Assembly (NCBI RefSeq): GCF_003569005.1
Contig: NZ_BCUR01000004.1
Coordinates: 124,001-188,000 of the forward strand
DNA: 64,000 bases
Origin: Vibrio superstes
Lineage (GTDB): Bacteria > Pseudomonadota > Gammaproteobacteria > Enterobacterales > Vibrionaceae
Direction: 5' to 3'
Part shown: one piece after another, positions 1 through 8,649 of the stretch
How positions within the stretch are numbered: position 1 is the stretch's first letter
How the letters are laid out: every line of letters starts with the position of its first letter
Program-made: the position numbers and the translations under genes
Notes under the pieces: generated by a model
What the model was told of the DNA's origin: nothing
The model's database searches: none
The model's input: only the letters and a program-made list of their open reading frames with translations

Positions 1-12
1 ATCATAGCAAAC

Positions 13-47
13 AAAAAGGCCTCAGCATTGTGCTGAGGCCTTCGTTT
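13..47. terminator. Bidirectional intrinsic terminator
   Basis: A perfect 12-bp stem (AAGGCCTCAGCA at 16-27 with TGCTGAGGCCTT at 31-42) has a 3-nt loop. It is flanked by an A run on the left and a T run on the right, so it can stop transcription from both sides. On the minus strand it closes the sugar operon that ends at 70. Confidence 0.9.
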
Positions 48-69
48 TTCAATGCAACTTGTTAGCTAC

Positions 70-3000
70 TTAGCTACGCAGAGTAGACTCTGCCACTGTG
101 CAGCGTACTTGAGAGACTTTTCCAGAACGACTGAATAGCTCTTGGCACACTTCGGCTGTTAGACCATTATTAGGCATTGTTACTGCTGAACCATCTTCAT
201 AGACAACCTCAACAGAGGTTTCGCTATCAGATGCTAGTTGGTACACAAACGGTACCTGGCAGTAAGTGAATGTTAGTTGGCCAACGGCTAGAGGGATCTC
301 TTTGGTCTCACCCTGAAGATCAAGGTAGCTAAAGGTAACGGCTTCATCCAAGAACTCACTGCTATTGAGTAGTGAAGGGTTTAACTGAATTGCTCCCTCT
401 TTGACTTCAATACCAAGCTCTACAAAGCGAGTAATGATTTCTTCTTTTACCTGTCCTGTCATACCCGGTTGCTGTGCGCCCGCTTGCTTAGGCGTATGCG
501 AGTATGGGTCAGTAGGGAAGGCACCATAGTTACTTGCGGTCTTGTTGAAACCAATACCTTCACGAACGCGGTAGTAGTAATCAGCAAGGGCTTTGGTGAC
601 TTCGCTATCCGCATCTTGCGCTAGCGCTACTAAGTAGTTCTCTTGAACTGCTAACAGCAGTTTGGACACCATGTGCCAATAGATACAACCTAAGCCTTCA
701 TAACCAAACATGGTACCAGAGCGACCAGTGAAGGCCTTGTGGTTGAATACCTGCTCGTAAAGGGCGTTGATCTCTTGCCACTGTACTTCTGAAGCTTCTG
801 GGTAGTCACCCTTGATGCTATTGATAGCAGCATTTAAGTAGTCACGGTTTTCAAAGCTCGCATTAAAGTGGAAGTTGTCAGCTGTGCTTTGTTGAACAAG
901 GCGCTTATCGCCCTTTTCTACCATTGAATTCAGAAGGTTAGAATCAGTAATTTGTTGTTTGGTGACTTGGTTTTTTTCCATGAATGGAGTCAGGTCACGA
1001 TCAGGGTAAAGCATGAAGCTCTTCTGGTCCTGACGATACATGTCACTGGCGTACAGCTTGTCTAACAACTGCTTAGTTTCTAGAGGCTCAAGAAGACCAG
1101 AACTCAACACCGCTACTTGACCTTCTAGCATCGGGTACAGTTCTTCTACGGTCACGCTGTCTTTGGCGTAAGAGATAATGTTGTAGGCGTTGTACAGGCC
1201 ATCTTCACGAAGGTTGTTGCGAATACTCTTATCGAGAACCGTTAAGCTTACGTTAAGCAGCTTGCTGATCTCTGCCGTATCTACGGTTTCTTTGCTACCA
1301 AAGCTGCCATTAGGGTATACATTGTTGCGATAATCAGCGGCCGCTTGTGCTAGTGATACAAGAACGTCGTACCTTAGCTTAGGGGTCACTTCGCCTGCTG
1401 TGAAAGATGCTTCAGCGTCCGCCAAAATAGCCTCAATTGCTATCATCCAATCACGTACTTGAGTTGATAGTTGCGTATACTGAGGGGCTTCAGCAAGCAT
1501 TTGCTGCATGAAAGATACATAGCGACGCATGTAGTAAAGCGTAACCATAGACAAGCCGTTACCAACGATTGCGTTATTGGCGTCGTTCCACTCAGGGCGT
1601 TGCGTGTTTAGCCAGATACCACCATCAAGCACTAGGTTGCTCAGTTTAGAGAGTAGAGGAACTAAGATTTTCTCTAGCAGGTTAACCATGTAAACAGAGT
1701 CATCGCTGTTTAGAACTAACTTACCATCGCTGCCTAGCTCAGCCACTTTGCGCTCGATCAGTGACTGTTTTTCGTTGTTAAAGTTAACAGTATCTTTCGG
1801 GTTGGCAAACAAACCATCCACATCGCAAATTTCGTAAGGCACGTTTGCGTAGCTGTACGTCTCTGTATTTAGCAGAGCGATCAAGTCGTCGTGTTCAAAC
1901 TTATCAGCTAATTCCAAGAACTTAAGTAAGTAGATGATCTGATGGTCACCCCAGTAGCCAATGTTGCTCCACTCATCTTCTGGATCAAGAAGCTCCCAAT
2001 CAATACCATCTTTAGTAATGCGGTAAGGGTTAAAGCCATCAACAGTTGATGCGTTAACAAACTTAGCGATGAATGATTTAATGAAGCCAGGGTAGCTGAG
2101 TGCCATCGCTTCCCAGTTTTGGAAGATGTCACGCCAGTTACCTTGATAAGACAGCAGACGATCGCCATGCTCATCTTTGAGTTTGATTTCGTAGTGGTTC
2201 CAAGGACGGCTTGGGTCACCATGACGACGGCCAAACGTAAGCGGTAGATACTCATAGGCAAGGCGAACAAGTTGTTGATCACCTGTTTGTTTTGCACCAG
2301 AGACTAATTCTGCGTGAGTAAAGCTATCTGCAAGCTCTGCAAAGAAACCTTGATGTTTTGCTACTACTGTTTGGTTAGCGTTGCGCATAGTTTTTACTAC
2401 GTCGACTTTATCCAAGGTGTAGTTGTTTTCGACTACGCCGCCGCGCATGTTGTTGAACAGTACGTTAGCGTAGTGGTGAACAGAGGTGCTTTCTTCCGCT
2501 GTTAGCTGCCATGCATCGGCACCTGACATCAAAGATACCAATTCTTTTTGGTTATCTTCGATACTTGAAAGGACTTGTTTTCGAATATCGTTAGGCACCG
2601 CAATCTGAGTATTTAGTGCGGTGATATCGCTGTGGTTTTTGTCGATGTCAGCTGCGATAACCCAAGAGTTTGTTTGATTGCCTTCTAACTTAATTGTTTT
2701 ATGAATCAGGTAGCTACCACGTTGACCCTTAGTTAAGGTCTCGTCCTGAATTGGCAGTCCTTTTCTAAATGCGGCGATTTGCGAGCTAGTCAGCAGGATC
2801 TGATTCGCGTCGTCATCAAGGCTGAATACTGTCGTTGCAAGTAGCGACTCTGCAGGATCTGCGCGATCGCTGAGTTTTGCGTACATGGTGTAAAGCGCTA
2901 AAGGAGAGCCTTGCTGGCGTTCATTCCACTTGTAAGCATCAACGAGTGCACTTCGTGTTTGTAGGGCGCCTAATGGGGCACCCGGTGGTAATAGATTTTG

Positions 3001-3510
3001 CAGGCCATCAAGAAGCTCAATCTGGCGGTCATCGCCAGAAAGGTCAGTCAATTGCGATTGGCGGATAAAGCCAAATTGCTCACTGGTGTTCCAGCTGTAT
3101 TGAAATTGTAGCTTCAAAGAGTGGTTGATCTCTTCAAAGATAATCTTGTCACCGATGCTGTTTTTGTAGAGATTACGCTCTACCTGGTATAGGCCATCAT
3201 GGAAGGTATTGAACGGTTCCCATAAAGAAGCACCTGAATTAGTTTTTACTTTAAAGATCGACTTTGCACCGGTGTTTTCGGCGCTTTCATGGATATAGTC
3301 CACTGACTTGTACGGGAACAATGCGTTTTCTGGGCGGATACGACCAGCAGAAAGGCTACCTGTAGAAGAGATGAACAGCCAGTGATCGCTTGCAGAAACG
3401 ACACTGATAAAAAATGGGTTCATGTGGTCGACATTGGATATCTTGTAGTAGCGTTCGCCATCTAGGTTGACGAACTTTCCATCCACGTCTTGTAGAGTAT
3501 TGTGTTCCAT
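70..3510 (-). CDS. Large cytoplasmic carbohydrate-active enzyme, tentatively a GH149-like beta-1,3-oligoglucan phosphorylase
   Basis: The protein has 1146 residues and no signal peptide, so it should act in the cytoplasm. The N-terminal ~350 residues look beta-rich; the middle and C-terminal parts look alpha-helical, as in GH94-type phosphorylases. A conspicuous motif block sits around residues 430-540: RRHGDPSRPWN, then YQGNWRDIFQNWE with Asp461 as a candidate general acid, then GYWGDHQIIYL, and later WLNTQRPEWNDANNAIVG. The size (about 1100 residues) and context (a LacI repressor and an oligosaccharide-type ABC importer in the same operon) fit the beta-1,3-oligoglucan phosphorylases of family GH149. 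That assignment is from memory of the family, not from a search. An AAAGGG ribosome site precedes the ATG, and a LacI-type operator lies 25 bp upstream. Other GH94-related activities remain possible. Confidence 0.6.
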   Translation of the reverse strand: MEHNTLQDVDGKFVNLDGERYYKISNVDHMNPFFISVVSASDHWLFISSTGSLSAGRIRPENALFPYKSVDYIHESAENTGAKSIFKVKTNSGASLWEPFNTFHDGLYQVERNLYKNSIGDKIIFEEINHSLKLQFQYSWNTSEQFGFIRQSQLTDLSGDDRQIELLDGLQNLLPPGAPLGALQTRSALVDAYKWNERQQGSPLALYTMYAKLSDRADPAESLLATTVFSLDDDANQILLTSSQIAAFRKGLPIQDETLTKGQRGSYLIHKTIKLEGNQTNSWVIAADIDKNHSDITALNTQIAVPNDIRKQVLSSIEDNQKELVSLMSGADAWQLTAEESTSVHHYANVLFNNMRGGVVENNYTLDKVDVVKTMRNANQTVVAKHQGFFAELADSFTHAELVSGAKQTGDQQLVRLAYEYLPLTFGRRHGDPSRPWNHYEIKLKDEHGDRLLSYQGNWRDIFQNWEAMALSYPGFIKSFIAKFVNASTVDGFNPYRITKDGIDWELLDPEDEWSNIGYWGDHQIIYLLKFLELADKFEHDDLIALLNTETYSYANVPYEICDVDGLFANPKDTVNFNNEKQSLIERKVAELGSDGKLVLNSDDSVYMVNLLEKILVPLLSKLSNLVLDGGIWLNTQRPEWNDANNAIVGNGLSMVTLYYMRRYVSFMQQMLAEAPQYTQLSTQVRDWMIAIEAILADAEASFTAGEVTPKLRYDVLVSLAQAAADYRNNVYPNGSFGSKETVDTAEISKLLNVSLTVLDKSIRNNLREDGLYNAYNIISYAKDSVTVEELYPMLEGQVAVLSSGLLEPLETKQLLDKLYASDMYRQDQKSFMLYPDRDLTPFMEKNQVTKQQITDSNLLNSMVEKGDKRLVQQSTADNFHFNASFENRDYLNAAINSIKGDYPEASEVQWQEINALYEQVFNHKAFTGRSGTMFGYEGLGCIYWHMVSKLLLAVQENYLVALAQDADSEVTKALADYYYRVREGIGFNKTASNYGAFPTDPYSHTPKQAGAQQPGMTGQVKEEIITRFVELGIEVKEGAIQLNPSLLNSSEFLDEAVTFSYLDLQGETKEIPLAVGQLTFTYCQVPFVYQLASDSETSVEVVYEDGSAVTMPNNGLTAEVCQELFSRSGKVSQVRCTVAESTLRS

Positions 3511-3534
3511 GTTGCAGGCCCTTTTAGAATTTTT

Positions 3535-3546
3535 GAAAGCGCTTTC
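3535..3546. promoter_or_regulatory. LacI-type operator, third copy
   Basis: A perfect palindrome GAAAGCGCTTTC, identical to the two copies upstream of the binding-protein gene. It sits in the 104-bp gap between the repressor gene and the large enzyme gene, so the enzyme probably also has its own internal, repressible promoter. Confidence 0.8.
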
Positions 3547-3614
3547 TTTTCTACGCTATTGTTTTTATATCGCTATACCCGAGGTATAAGCCTCAGATAT
3601 AGACCCTTTATTCA

Positions 3615-4619
3615 TTAAATAATTGAGTGAACAGAGTTGCGCTTCACTAGTTCAGGATTGAAGCGTTTTTGCACAGGCAGCTTGCTTCCATTGAGTTGAT
3701 TTAACAGCATATTGGTTGCATTGATGCCGATTTCTCTAATTGGATAGTTTACTGTGGTCAGCGTCGGTCGAATGTAACGGCAGTAAACACTGTCATCAAA
3801 ACCAATAACGGATATGTCTTTGCCAACAACCAGGTTTCTTCGATCGCACTCGTCATAGGTAGCCATTGCGATGTTGTCATTTTGGCAGAGGACAGCGGTC
3901 ACTTGTGGGTGTTCATCGAGGAGCTGTTTGGCCAGTGCTTTGTTTAGCTCGCTTTCCGTCTCGTAAGTACCGTGATAGACGTAGTCCATACTCGGTTCGA
4001 TACCCGCTTCCTGAATGGCTCTGTGATATCCGATTAAGCGCTCTCGACAGTCCATTTTATTCATATCACCTGTAATGATACCGATATGGCGATGACCCAG
4101 TTCAATAAGGTGTTTAGATGCAAGATAGCCACCGAGCTCATTGTCGATATAAAAGCATTGCTCTGAAATCTCTTCAATATGCCTGTTGACGACCACTAAT
4201 GGACGGTCATGTTTAGCTAGCTTGATTAGGTCTTCATCTTCCAGCTTTTCGGCATGAACGATAAGTCCATCGACGCGCCTAGAATCAAGAAAGTGCAAAG
4301 ACTCAGCTTCAACTTTTTTATCCATATGACCGCAGGTTGCGATCATATGCAGGTTTGCATCGCGAGTCTTTTTTTCTACTTCTTTCATAAGGTTGCCAAA
4401 GAAGGAGCCCTCTAAGGCTCCCACTAAAACACCGATACTATTAGAACGATTAGAAGCCAAAGCCTTTGCAATGGAGTTAGGTTGAAATCCTAACTCGTTG
4501 ATTGCATTGTAAACTTTCTCTTTGTTCGCCTCTTTTACGGTACTGTGGTTATTCAAAACACGGGACACCGTGGCTTGAGACACTTTGGCAAATTCGGCAA
4601 CTTCTTTTATCGTAATCAT
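3615..4619 (-). CDS. LacI/GalR-family transcriptional repressor
   Basis: A 334-residue regulator of standard LacI/GalR length. Residues 1-25 form the helix-turn-helix (TIKEVAEFAKVSQATVSRVLN), followed by the hinge helix near residues 48-58 (NSIAKALASNRS). A periplasmic-binding-protein-like ligand domain runs to the C-terminus, with the family motif DISVIGFDDS near residue 270. It is encoded inside the ABC operon between the ATPase and the large enzyme. The local GAAAGCGCTTTC palindromes have the central CG-symmetric form that LacI/GalR proteins bind, so it most likely represses this operon and is released by an imported sugar or derivative. The inducer cannot be read from the sequence. Confidence 0.92.
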   Translation of the reverse strand: MITIKEVAEFAKVSQATVSRVLNNHSTVKEANKEKVYNAINELGFQPNSIAKALASNRSNSIGVLVGALEGSFFGNLMKEVEKKTRDANLHMIATCGHMDKKVEAESLHFLDSRRVDGLIVHAEKLEDEDLIKLAKHDRPLVVVNRHIEEISEQCFYIDNELGGYLASKHLIELGHRHIGIITGDMNKMDCRERLIGYHRAIQEAGIEPSMDYVYHGTYETESELNKALAKQLLDEHPQVTAVLCQNDNIAMATYDECDRRNLVVGKDISVIGFDDSVYCRYIRPTLTTVNYPIREIGINATNMLLNQLNGSKLPVQKRFNPELVKRNSVHSII

Positions 4620-4663
4620 GTTCTAATCTTATCTATCTCAGAGAAGAAATATATCTGTCTGAA

Positions 4664-5647
4664 TTATTCGTAGTTATGGCAACGGATAAAGTGGTCGTCA
4701 GCCAATTGTCTTATCTCAGGGAATGAGCCTGCACATCTCTCGCTTGCCTTAGGGCAACGAGGTGCAAAAGGACACCCTACGCTATCTGGCTTCCAAAGCG
4801 GGATTTCACCCTTCTTCGCGTCCAGTTCACGGCGACCACCGCGACCAGGTTCTGGCACTGCTGACAATAATAGCTGTGTATATGGATGTTGAGGTGTTTG
4901 TGTCACTTTGTCACTGTTGCCCCACTCAACCATATGCCCTACATACATTACTGCAGTTTTTTCAGCAAAGTAGCGTGCTGTTGCAATATCGTGAGTAATG
5001 TACATAAATGAGATGCCGTGCTTGTCTTTTAGGTCTGACATTAGGTTCAAGATACCGAGTCGAACCGACACGTCTAGCATTGAGATTGGCTCATCAGCCA
5101 GGATTACCTCAGGGTCTACCGCAATCGCACGAGCAATAGCAACACGCTGACGTTGACCACCACTTAATTCATGCGGGAACTTCTCTGCGGTCTCTACTAC
5201 TGGAGACAGACCAACTAGCTCAAGTAATTGATAAACAAGGGTATCAATGTTCTCTTTGCCTACACGATCATGGATCAGTAGAGGGCGAGCAATGTGATGA
5301 TAGATAGAATGTACTGGGTTTAGAGAGCCAAATGGGTCTTGGAAGATCATCTGAACCTGACGAGCATATTCTAGGCTACCATTCTCTTTTATGTACTCAG
5401 CAATAGGTTGACCTTTAAAATCGATCTGGCCACCGGTTGCTTCATAGATACGAGTCAGTACGCGAGCACCAGTACTTTTTCCAGAGCCTGATTCGCCAAC
5501 GATGGCTAGGGCTTCACCCTTGCATAGGTCAAATGACACATCATTAACCGCACGCATGTACGCATCTTTCTTCTTGCTGCTGCCAACAGGAAAATCTTTG
5601 ATCAGATTCTTAATCGAAAGAATCACTTCAGGGTTTTTAGTTTGCAT
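4664..5647 (-). CDS. ABC importer ATPase, OppF/DppF-like
   Basis: ATP-binding subunit of the oligosaccharide/oligopeptide-type importer encoded just upstream. Walker A (GESGSGKST), the signature LSGGQRQRVAIARA, and Walker B with ILADEPIS are all present. The cysteine-rich C-terminal extension typical of this subfamily (CPFAPRC, ERCAG, RCHN) is also there and commonly binds a metal or FeS cluster in relatives. I place the start at the ATG at 5647 because AAAAGGGAAAG precedes it at proper spacing; the frame is open upstream to a TTG at 5668. It lies 21 bp after the partner ATPase. Together the two probably form the nucleotide-binding heterodimer. Confidence 0.93.
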   Translation of the reverse strand: MQTKNPEVILSIKNLIKDFPVGSSKKKDAYMRAVNDVSFDLCKGEALAIVGESGSGKSTGARVLTRIYEATGGQIDFKGQPIAEYIKENGSLEYARQVQMIFQDPFGSLNPVHSIYHHIARPLLIHDRVGKENIDTLVYQLLELVGLSPVVETAEKFPHELSGGQRQRVAIARAIAVDPEVILADEPISMLDVSVRLGILNLMSDLKDKHGISFMYITHDIATARYFAEKTAVMYVGHMVEWGNSDKVTQTPQHPYTQLLLSAVPEPGRGGRRELDAKKGEIPLWKPDSVGCPFAPRCPKASERCAGSFPEIRQLADDHFIRCHNYE

Positions 5648-5668
5648 ATCTTTCCCTTTTCGTCTCAA

Positions 5669-6628
5669 TTACAGCAAGTTACATGCAGCATGGTGGTGTG
5701 GTAGCACTTCAACAAGTTGTGGCTCAGTCTTTTTACATTCAGCAAAACATTCGCTACAGCGTTCTTGGAAGTTACAGCCTTGCGGTATTTTCAGGAGGTT
5801 TACTGGGTTACCAGGAATACCGTGCAAGCGTGTTTTAGGTCCGTGAATACTTGGGAACGAAGAAACCAAACCCTTGGTGTATGGGTGGACTGGGTCGCGG
5901 AATACTTTCTCTGCATCACCAATCTCAATTAGGTTACCGGCGTACATGACACCAATGCGGTCTGCAATCTCACCCATCAAGCTCAAGTCGTGGCTTATGA
6001 AAAGGATAGAGAAACCAAACTTGGTTTTGAGGTCGTACAACTCGTTTAGAATTTCGCGTTCAACAACCACATCTAGAGCGGTTGTTGGCTCATCCATGAT
6101 GATTAACTTTGGCTCAAGTGCTAGAGCAACAGCGATAACAACACGTTGACGCATACCACCGGATAACTGGTGTGGGAAGCTCGACAAGCGATCTCCGTGA
6201 ATACCAACGATCTTTAGTAGCTCAACCGCTTTTTCACGAGCTTGTTTTAGCGTGACTTTTTTATGGGCAATGATGACATCGGTTAGCTGCTCACCAATGG
6301 TGATTACAGGGTTCAATGAGTTCATTGCACTTTGGAATACCACTGAGGTTTCATTCCAGCGGAACTCACGCAACGCCTTATCATTCATTTTCAGAATGTC
6401 AGTACCCTTGTAAAGAATTTCGCCTTCAGAGATAAGCGCTGGTGCTTTGTGTAGTCGAGCGATAGCAAATGCTAGGGTACTCTTACCACAGCCAGATTCG
6501 CCGGCGATACCCAGGGTTTCACCTGGTTTAATTTCTAGGCTGACATTGTTTACTGCGCGTGCCACGCCGTTTGGCGAGACGTAATCAACACATAGGTTGT
6601 TAATTTCTAATAGAGGTTGTTGGTTCAT
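5669..6628 (-). CDS. ABC importer ATPase, OppD/DppD-like
   Basis: Second ATP-binding subunit, 319 residues. Walker A is GESGCGKST, the signature is LSGGMRQRVVIAVA, and Walker B is LIIMDEPTTALD. A C-terminal cysteine cluster (CNFQERCSECFAEC) matches the OppD/DppD/ATP-dependent oligosaccharide subfamily. The ATG overlaps the stop of the upstream permease by four bases, which indicates translational coupling. All catalytic motifs are intact. Substrate cannot be deduced from this subunit; the neighbouring carbohydrate enzyme and LacI regulator argue for an oligosaccharide rather than a peptide. Confidence 0.93.
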   Translation of the reverse strand: MNQQPLLEINNLCVDYVSPNGVARAVNNVSLEIKPGETLGIAGESGCGKSTLAFAIARLHKAPALISEGEILYKGTDILKMNDKALREFRWNETSVVFQSAMNSLNPVITIGEQLTDVIIAHKKVTLKQAREKAVELLKIVGIHGDRLSSFPHQLSGGMRQRVVIAVALALEPKLIIMDEPTTALDVVVEREILNELYDLKTKFGFSILFISHDLSLMGEIADRIGVMYAGNLIEIGDAEKVFRDPVHPYTKGLVSSFPSIHGPKTRLHGIPGNPVNLLKIPQGCNFQERCSECFAECKKTEPQLVEVLPHHHAACNLL

Positions 6629-7608
6629 GCTAGGCCTCGACGTTTGTCAGCGTCTTTTTTCATTTTCGCCCATAGCTTCATATGAGCACCAGTTTTCAGT
6701 TTCGGGTTACTTACTTGGTCAATAGACATGTTGATAAGTGCTAGTGCACCACCAGTAATCGCTAGAGCCATCGCAGGAACAATCATTTCCCACCAAGCGC
6801 CCGTATAAAGAGCAGCAGAGGTTTGAGCCCAGTACAGCATTGAGCCCCAGCTCACTTCAGTTGAGTCACCCAGACCTAGGATACCAAGACCTGCTTCAGC
6901 ACCCATTGCGTAGATTACTGCGCCTAGGAAGCCACCAAAAACGATAGAAGTCAGGTTTGGTAGAATCTCAACAAAGATGATTCGCATCTTAGATTCACCC
7001 ATTACCTCAGCAGAGATGATGTATTCTTTGTTTCTTAGTGCCATGGTTTGCGAACGGATTACACGTGCCCCCCATGGCCAGGATGTGAGTCCGAGTAGTA
7101 ATGTGATGACTATGGAGCTGACCTGTCCGAGGAAGGCGGCGAGTACTATCAATAACGGTAACTGAGGGAATACCAAGAATACGTTAGTAACGAAGTTCAT
7201 CCACTCATCAACCTTGCCACCAATGTAGCCAGAGCTCACACCCACTATAACAGCGAGTGTCATAGCGATGATGCCAGCAGATAGAGCAACCGTTAACGAT
7301 TTCTTGCCGCCGTGCAGTACTTGACTGTAGACATCACGACCGCTTCGGGTGGTTCCCATAATATGTTCAGCACTTGGCTCTTGGTGTGCACGAGCAACGC
7401 GTTTTTCTGGGTTGTGAGTAACCAATACTGGTGAGAATAGCGCACCAGCTAGGATGATTGTAATTAGGAAAGTACCAATAATTGCTGGTGGGTTTCCGTT
7501 GAAGAAGTCTTGTAATGTGCCCTTCAGTTTACGCAATGTCGATGCCAGACCTCGCGCACGCCCAGTAGGGAATTCAGACGTATCTATATGTGCAGTTAAC
7601 TTTTTCAT
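6625..7608 (-). CDS. ABC importer permease, OppC/DppC-like
   Basis: Inner-membrane permease with a hydrophobic segment near residues 40-60, a cytoplasmic-side loop containing GTTRSGRDVYSQVLHG (the conserved region before the core domain in OppC proteins), and four to five further membrane segments. The ATPase-contact loop is recognisable as AEVMGESKMRIIFVEILPN. I choose the ATG at 7608 because AAGG lies about seven bases upstream; the frame opens with a TTG at 7614. The last four bases overlap the next ATPase gene. It forms the channel with the permease encoded immediately upstream. Confidence 0.92.
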   Translation of the reverse strand: MKKLTAHIDTSEFPTGRARGLASTLRKLKGTLQDFFNGNPPAIIGTFLITIILAGALFSPVLVTHNPEKRVARAHQEPSAEHIMGTTRSGRDVYSQVLHGGKKSLTVALSAGIIAMTLAVIVGVSSGYIGGKVDEWMNFVTNVFLVFPQLPLLIVLAAFLGQVSSIVITLLLGLTSWPWGARVIRSQTMALRNKEYIISAEVMGESKMRIIFVEILPNLTSIVFGGFLGAVIYAMGAEAGLGILGLGDSTEVSWGSMLYWAQTSAALYTGAWWEMIVPAMALAITGGALALINMSIDQVSNPKLKTGAHMKLWAKMKKDADKRRGLA

Positions 7609-7617
7609 TATCAAACC

Positions 7618-8592
7618 TTATTCGTCAATGCGAGGGTCTAGCCATACGTACAGTAGGTCAGCGATGAAGTTCGCCGTCAGTACTGCAGTCACTAAAATTA
7701 GTAGAATTGCTTGAATCAGAGGGTAGTCACGCGCTGTGATGCCCTTTAGTAGGATATTGCCAAGGCCTTGGTAGTTGAACACAACCTCTGTAAGGATTGA
7801 GCCAGCGAAAGAGAAACCAATTGCCATCGCAATCGCAGTTGCAACAGGAAGAATCGCATTACGCCCAGCGTAACGGTACATAACACGGAAGCTTGATAGA
7901 CCTTTTGCTTCAGCCATTGTTACGTAATCTTCACCTAGTACGTTGATCATTGCGTTACGCATGTTGAATACCCAGGTTGCGATGCCGACGAGAATCATCG
8001 AGCCCATTGGAAGTACGGCGTGTGTTGCTACGCTGCTAATAAACTCCCACGTAAAACCAGGGACAATCATTGGGTCATAGGTGTAACCCAAAGGGAACAT
8101 TTCTAGCTGTAGAGCAAAAATGTAGAAAAGAAGTAGTGCGGTAACCACGTATGGGAAGTTACTGATAAACGCTAGTACCGGTGGCACGATTTGACCAAAT
8201 AGGCCTTCACGGCGGTAAGAAGCGTAAGTACCGATGCTAACACCGATGATAAGAGCAACGATTAGAGAGCCTAGTGCTAGGAACATAGTCCACGGTAGAG
8301 CCATCCCAATTACTTTCGTTACTTCAGTTGGGAACATGAGCACTGATGGGCCAAGATCAAGGGTGAATACACTCTTGATGTATGCAATGTATTGTTCAAA
8401 CATGCTGCCATCAACGAAGCCGTACATTTCTTTTACAGCGTCCATCTGGGCCATGTCCATTTTGCCACCAGCAGCCGCAAATAAAGCATCAACAGGGCTA
8501 CCAGGCATAATTCTTGGTAAGAAGAAGTTGAATGTTATTGCGACAAAGAACGCCGTCAAATAGAAGCTAAATCTACGGAGTATAAAATTCAT
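7618..8592 (-). CDS. ABC importer permease, OppB/DppB-like
   Basis: Inner-membrane permease starting MNFILRRFSFYLTAFFVAI, with six predicted membrane segments and the contact loop MAEAKGLSSFRVMYRYAGRNAILP. The motif PRIMPGSPVDAL after the first membrane helix is the usual OppB N-terminal signature. The start at 8592 is supported by AGGAA eight bases upstream. The frame is open to 8637, but that longer start would absorb the intercistronic hairpin at 8611-8635. It pairs with the OppC-like subunit, three bases separating the two reading frames. Confidence 0.92.
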   Translation of the reverse strand: MNFILRRFSFYLTAFFVAITFNFFLPRIMPGSPVDALFAAAGGKMDMAQMDAVKEMYGFVDGSMFEQYIAYIKSVFTLDLGPSVLMFPTEVTKVIGMALPWTMFLALGSLIVALIIGVSIGTYASYRREGLFGQIVPPVLAFISNFPYVVTALLLFYIFALQLEMFPLGYTYDPMIVPGFTWEFISSVATHAVLPMGSMILVGIATWVFNMRNAMINVLGEDYVTMAEAKGLSSFRVMYRYAGRNAILPVATAIAMAIGFSFAGSILTEVVFNYQGLGNILLKGITARDYPLIQAILLILVTAVLTANFIADLLYVWLDPRIDE

Positions 8593-8610
8593 AGGGATTT
8601 CCTGAGAATG

Positions 8611-8635
8611 GAGGACTACCGAAACGGCAGTCCTC
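8611..8635. repeat. Intercistronic hairpin between binding protein and permease genes
   Basis: An inverted repeat, GAGGACT (8611-8617) with AGTCCTC (8629-8635), continues after one mismatch into CCG/CGG around an AAA loop. No T run follows on the minus strand, so it is not a normal terminator. Hairpins at this place in importer operons often protect the upstream binding-protein mRNA and lower permease expression; that role is inferred here. Confidence 0.7.
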
Positions 8636-8649
8636 AATGGGGTTTTTAA

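Noticed and set aside
1908..2297. 129-residue minus-strand ORF inside the large enzyme gene
   Set aside because: Out-of-frame shadow of the 1146-residue gene, which has clear family motifs in its own frame.
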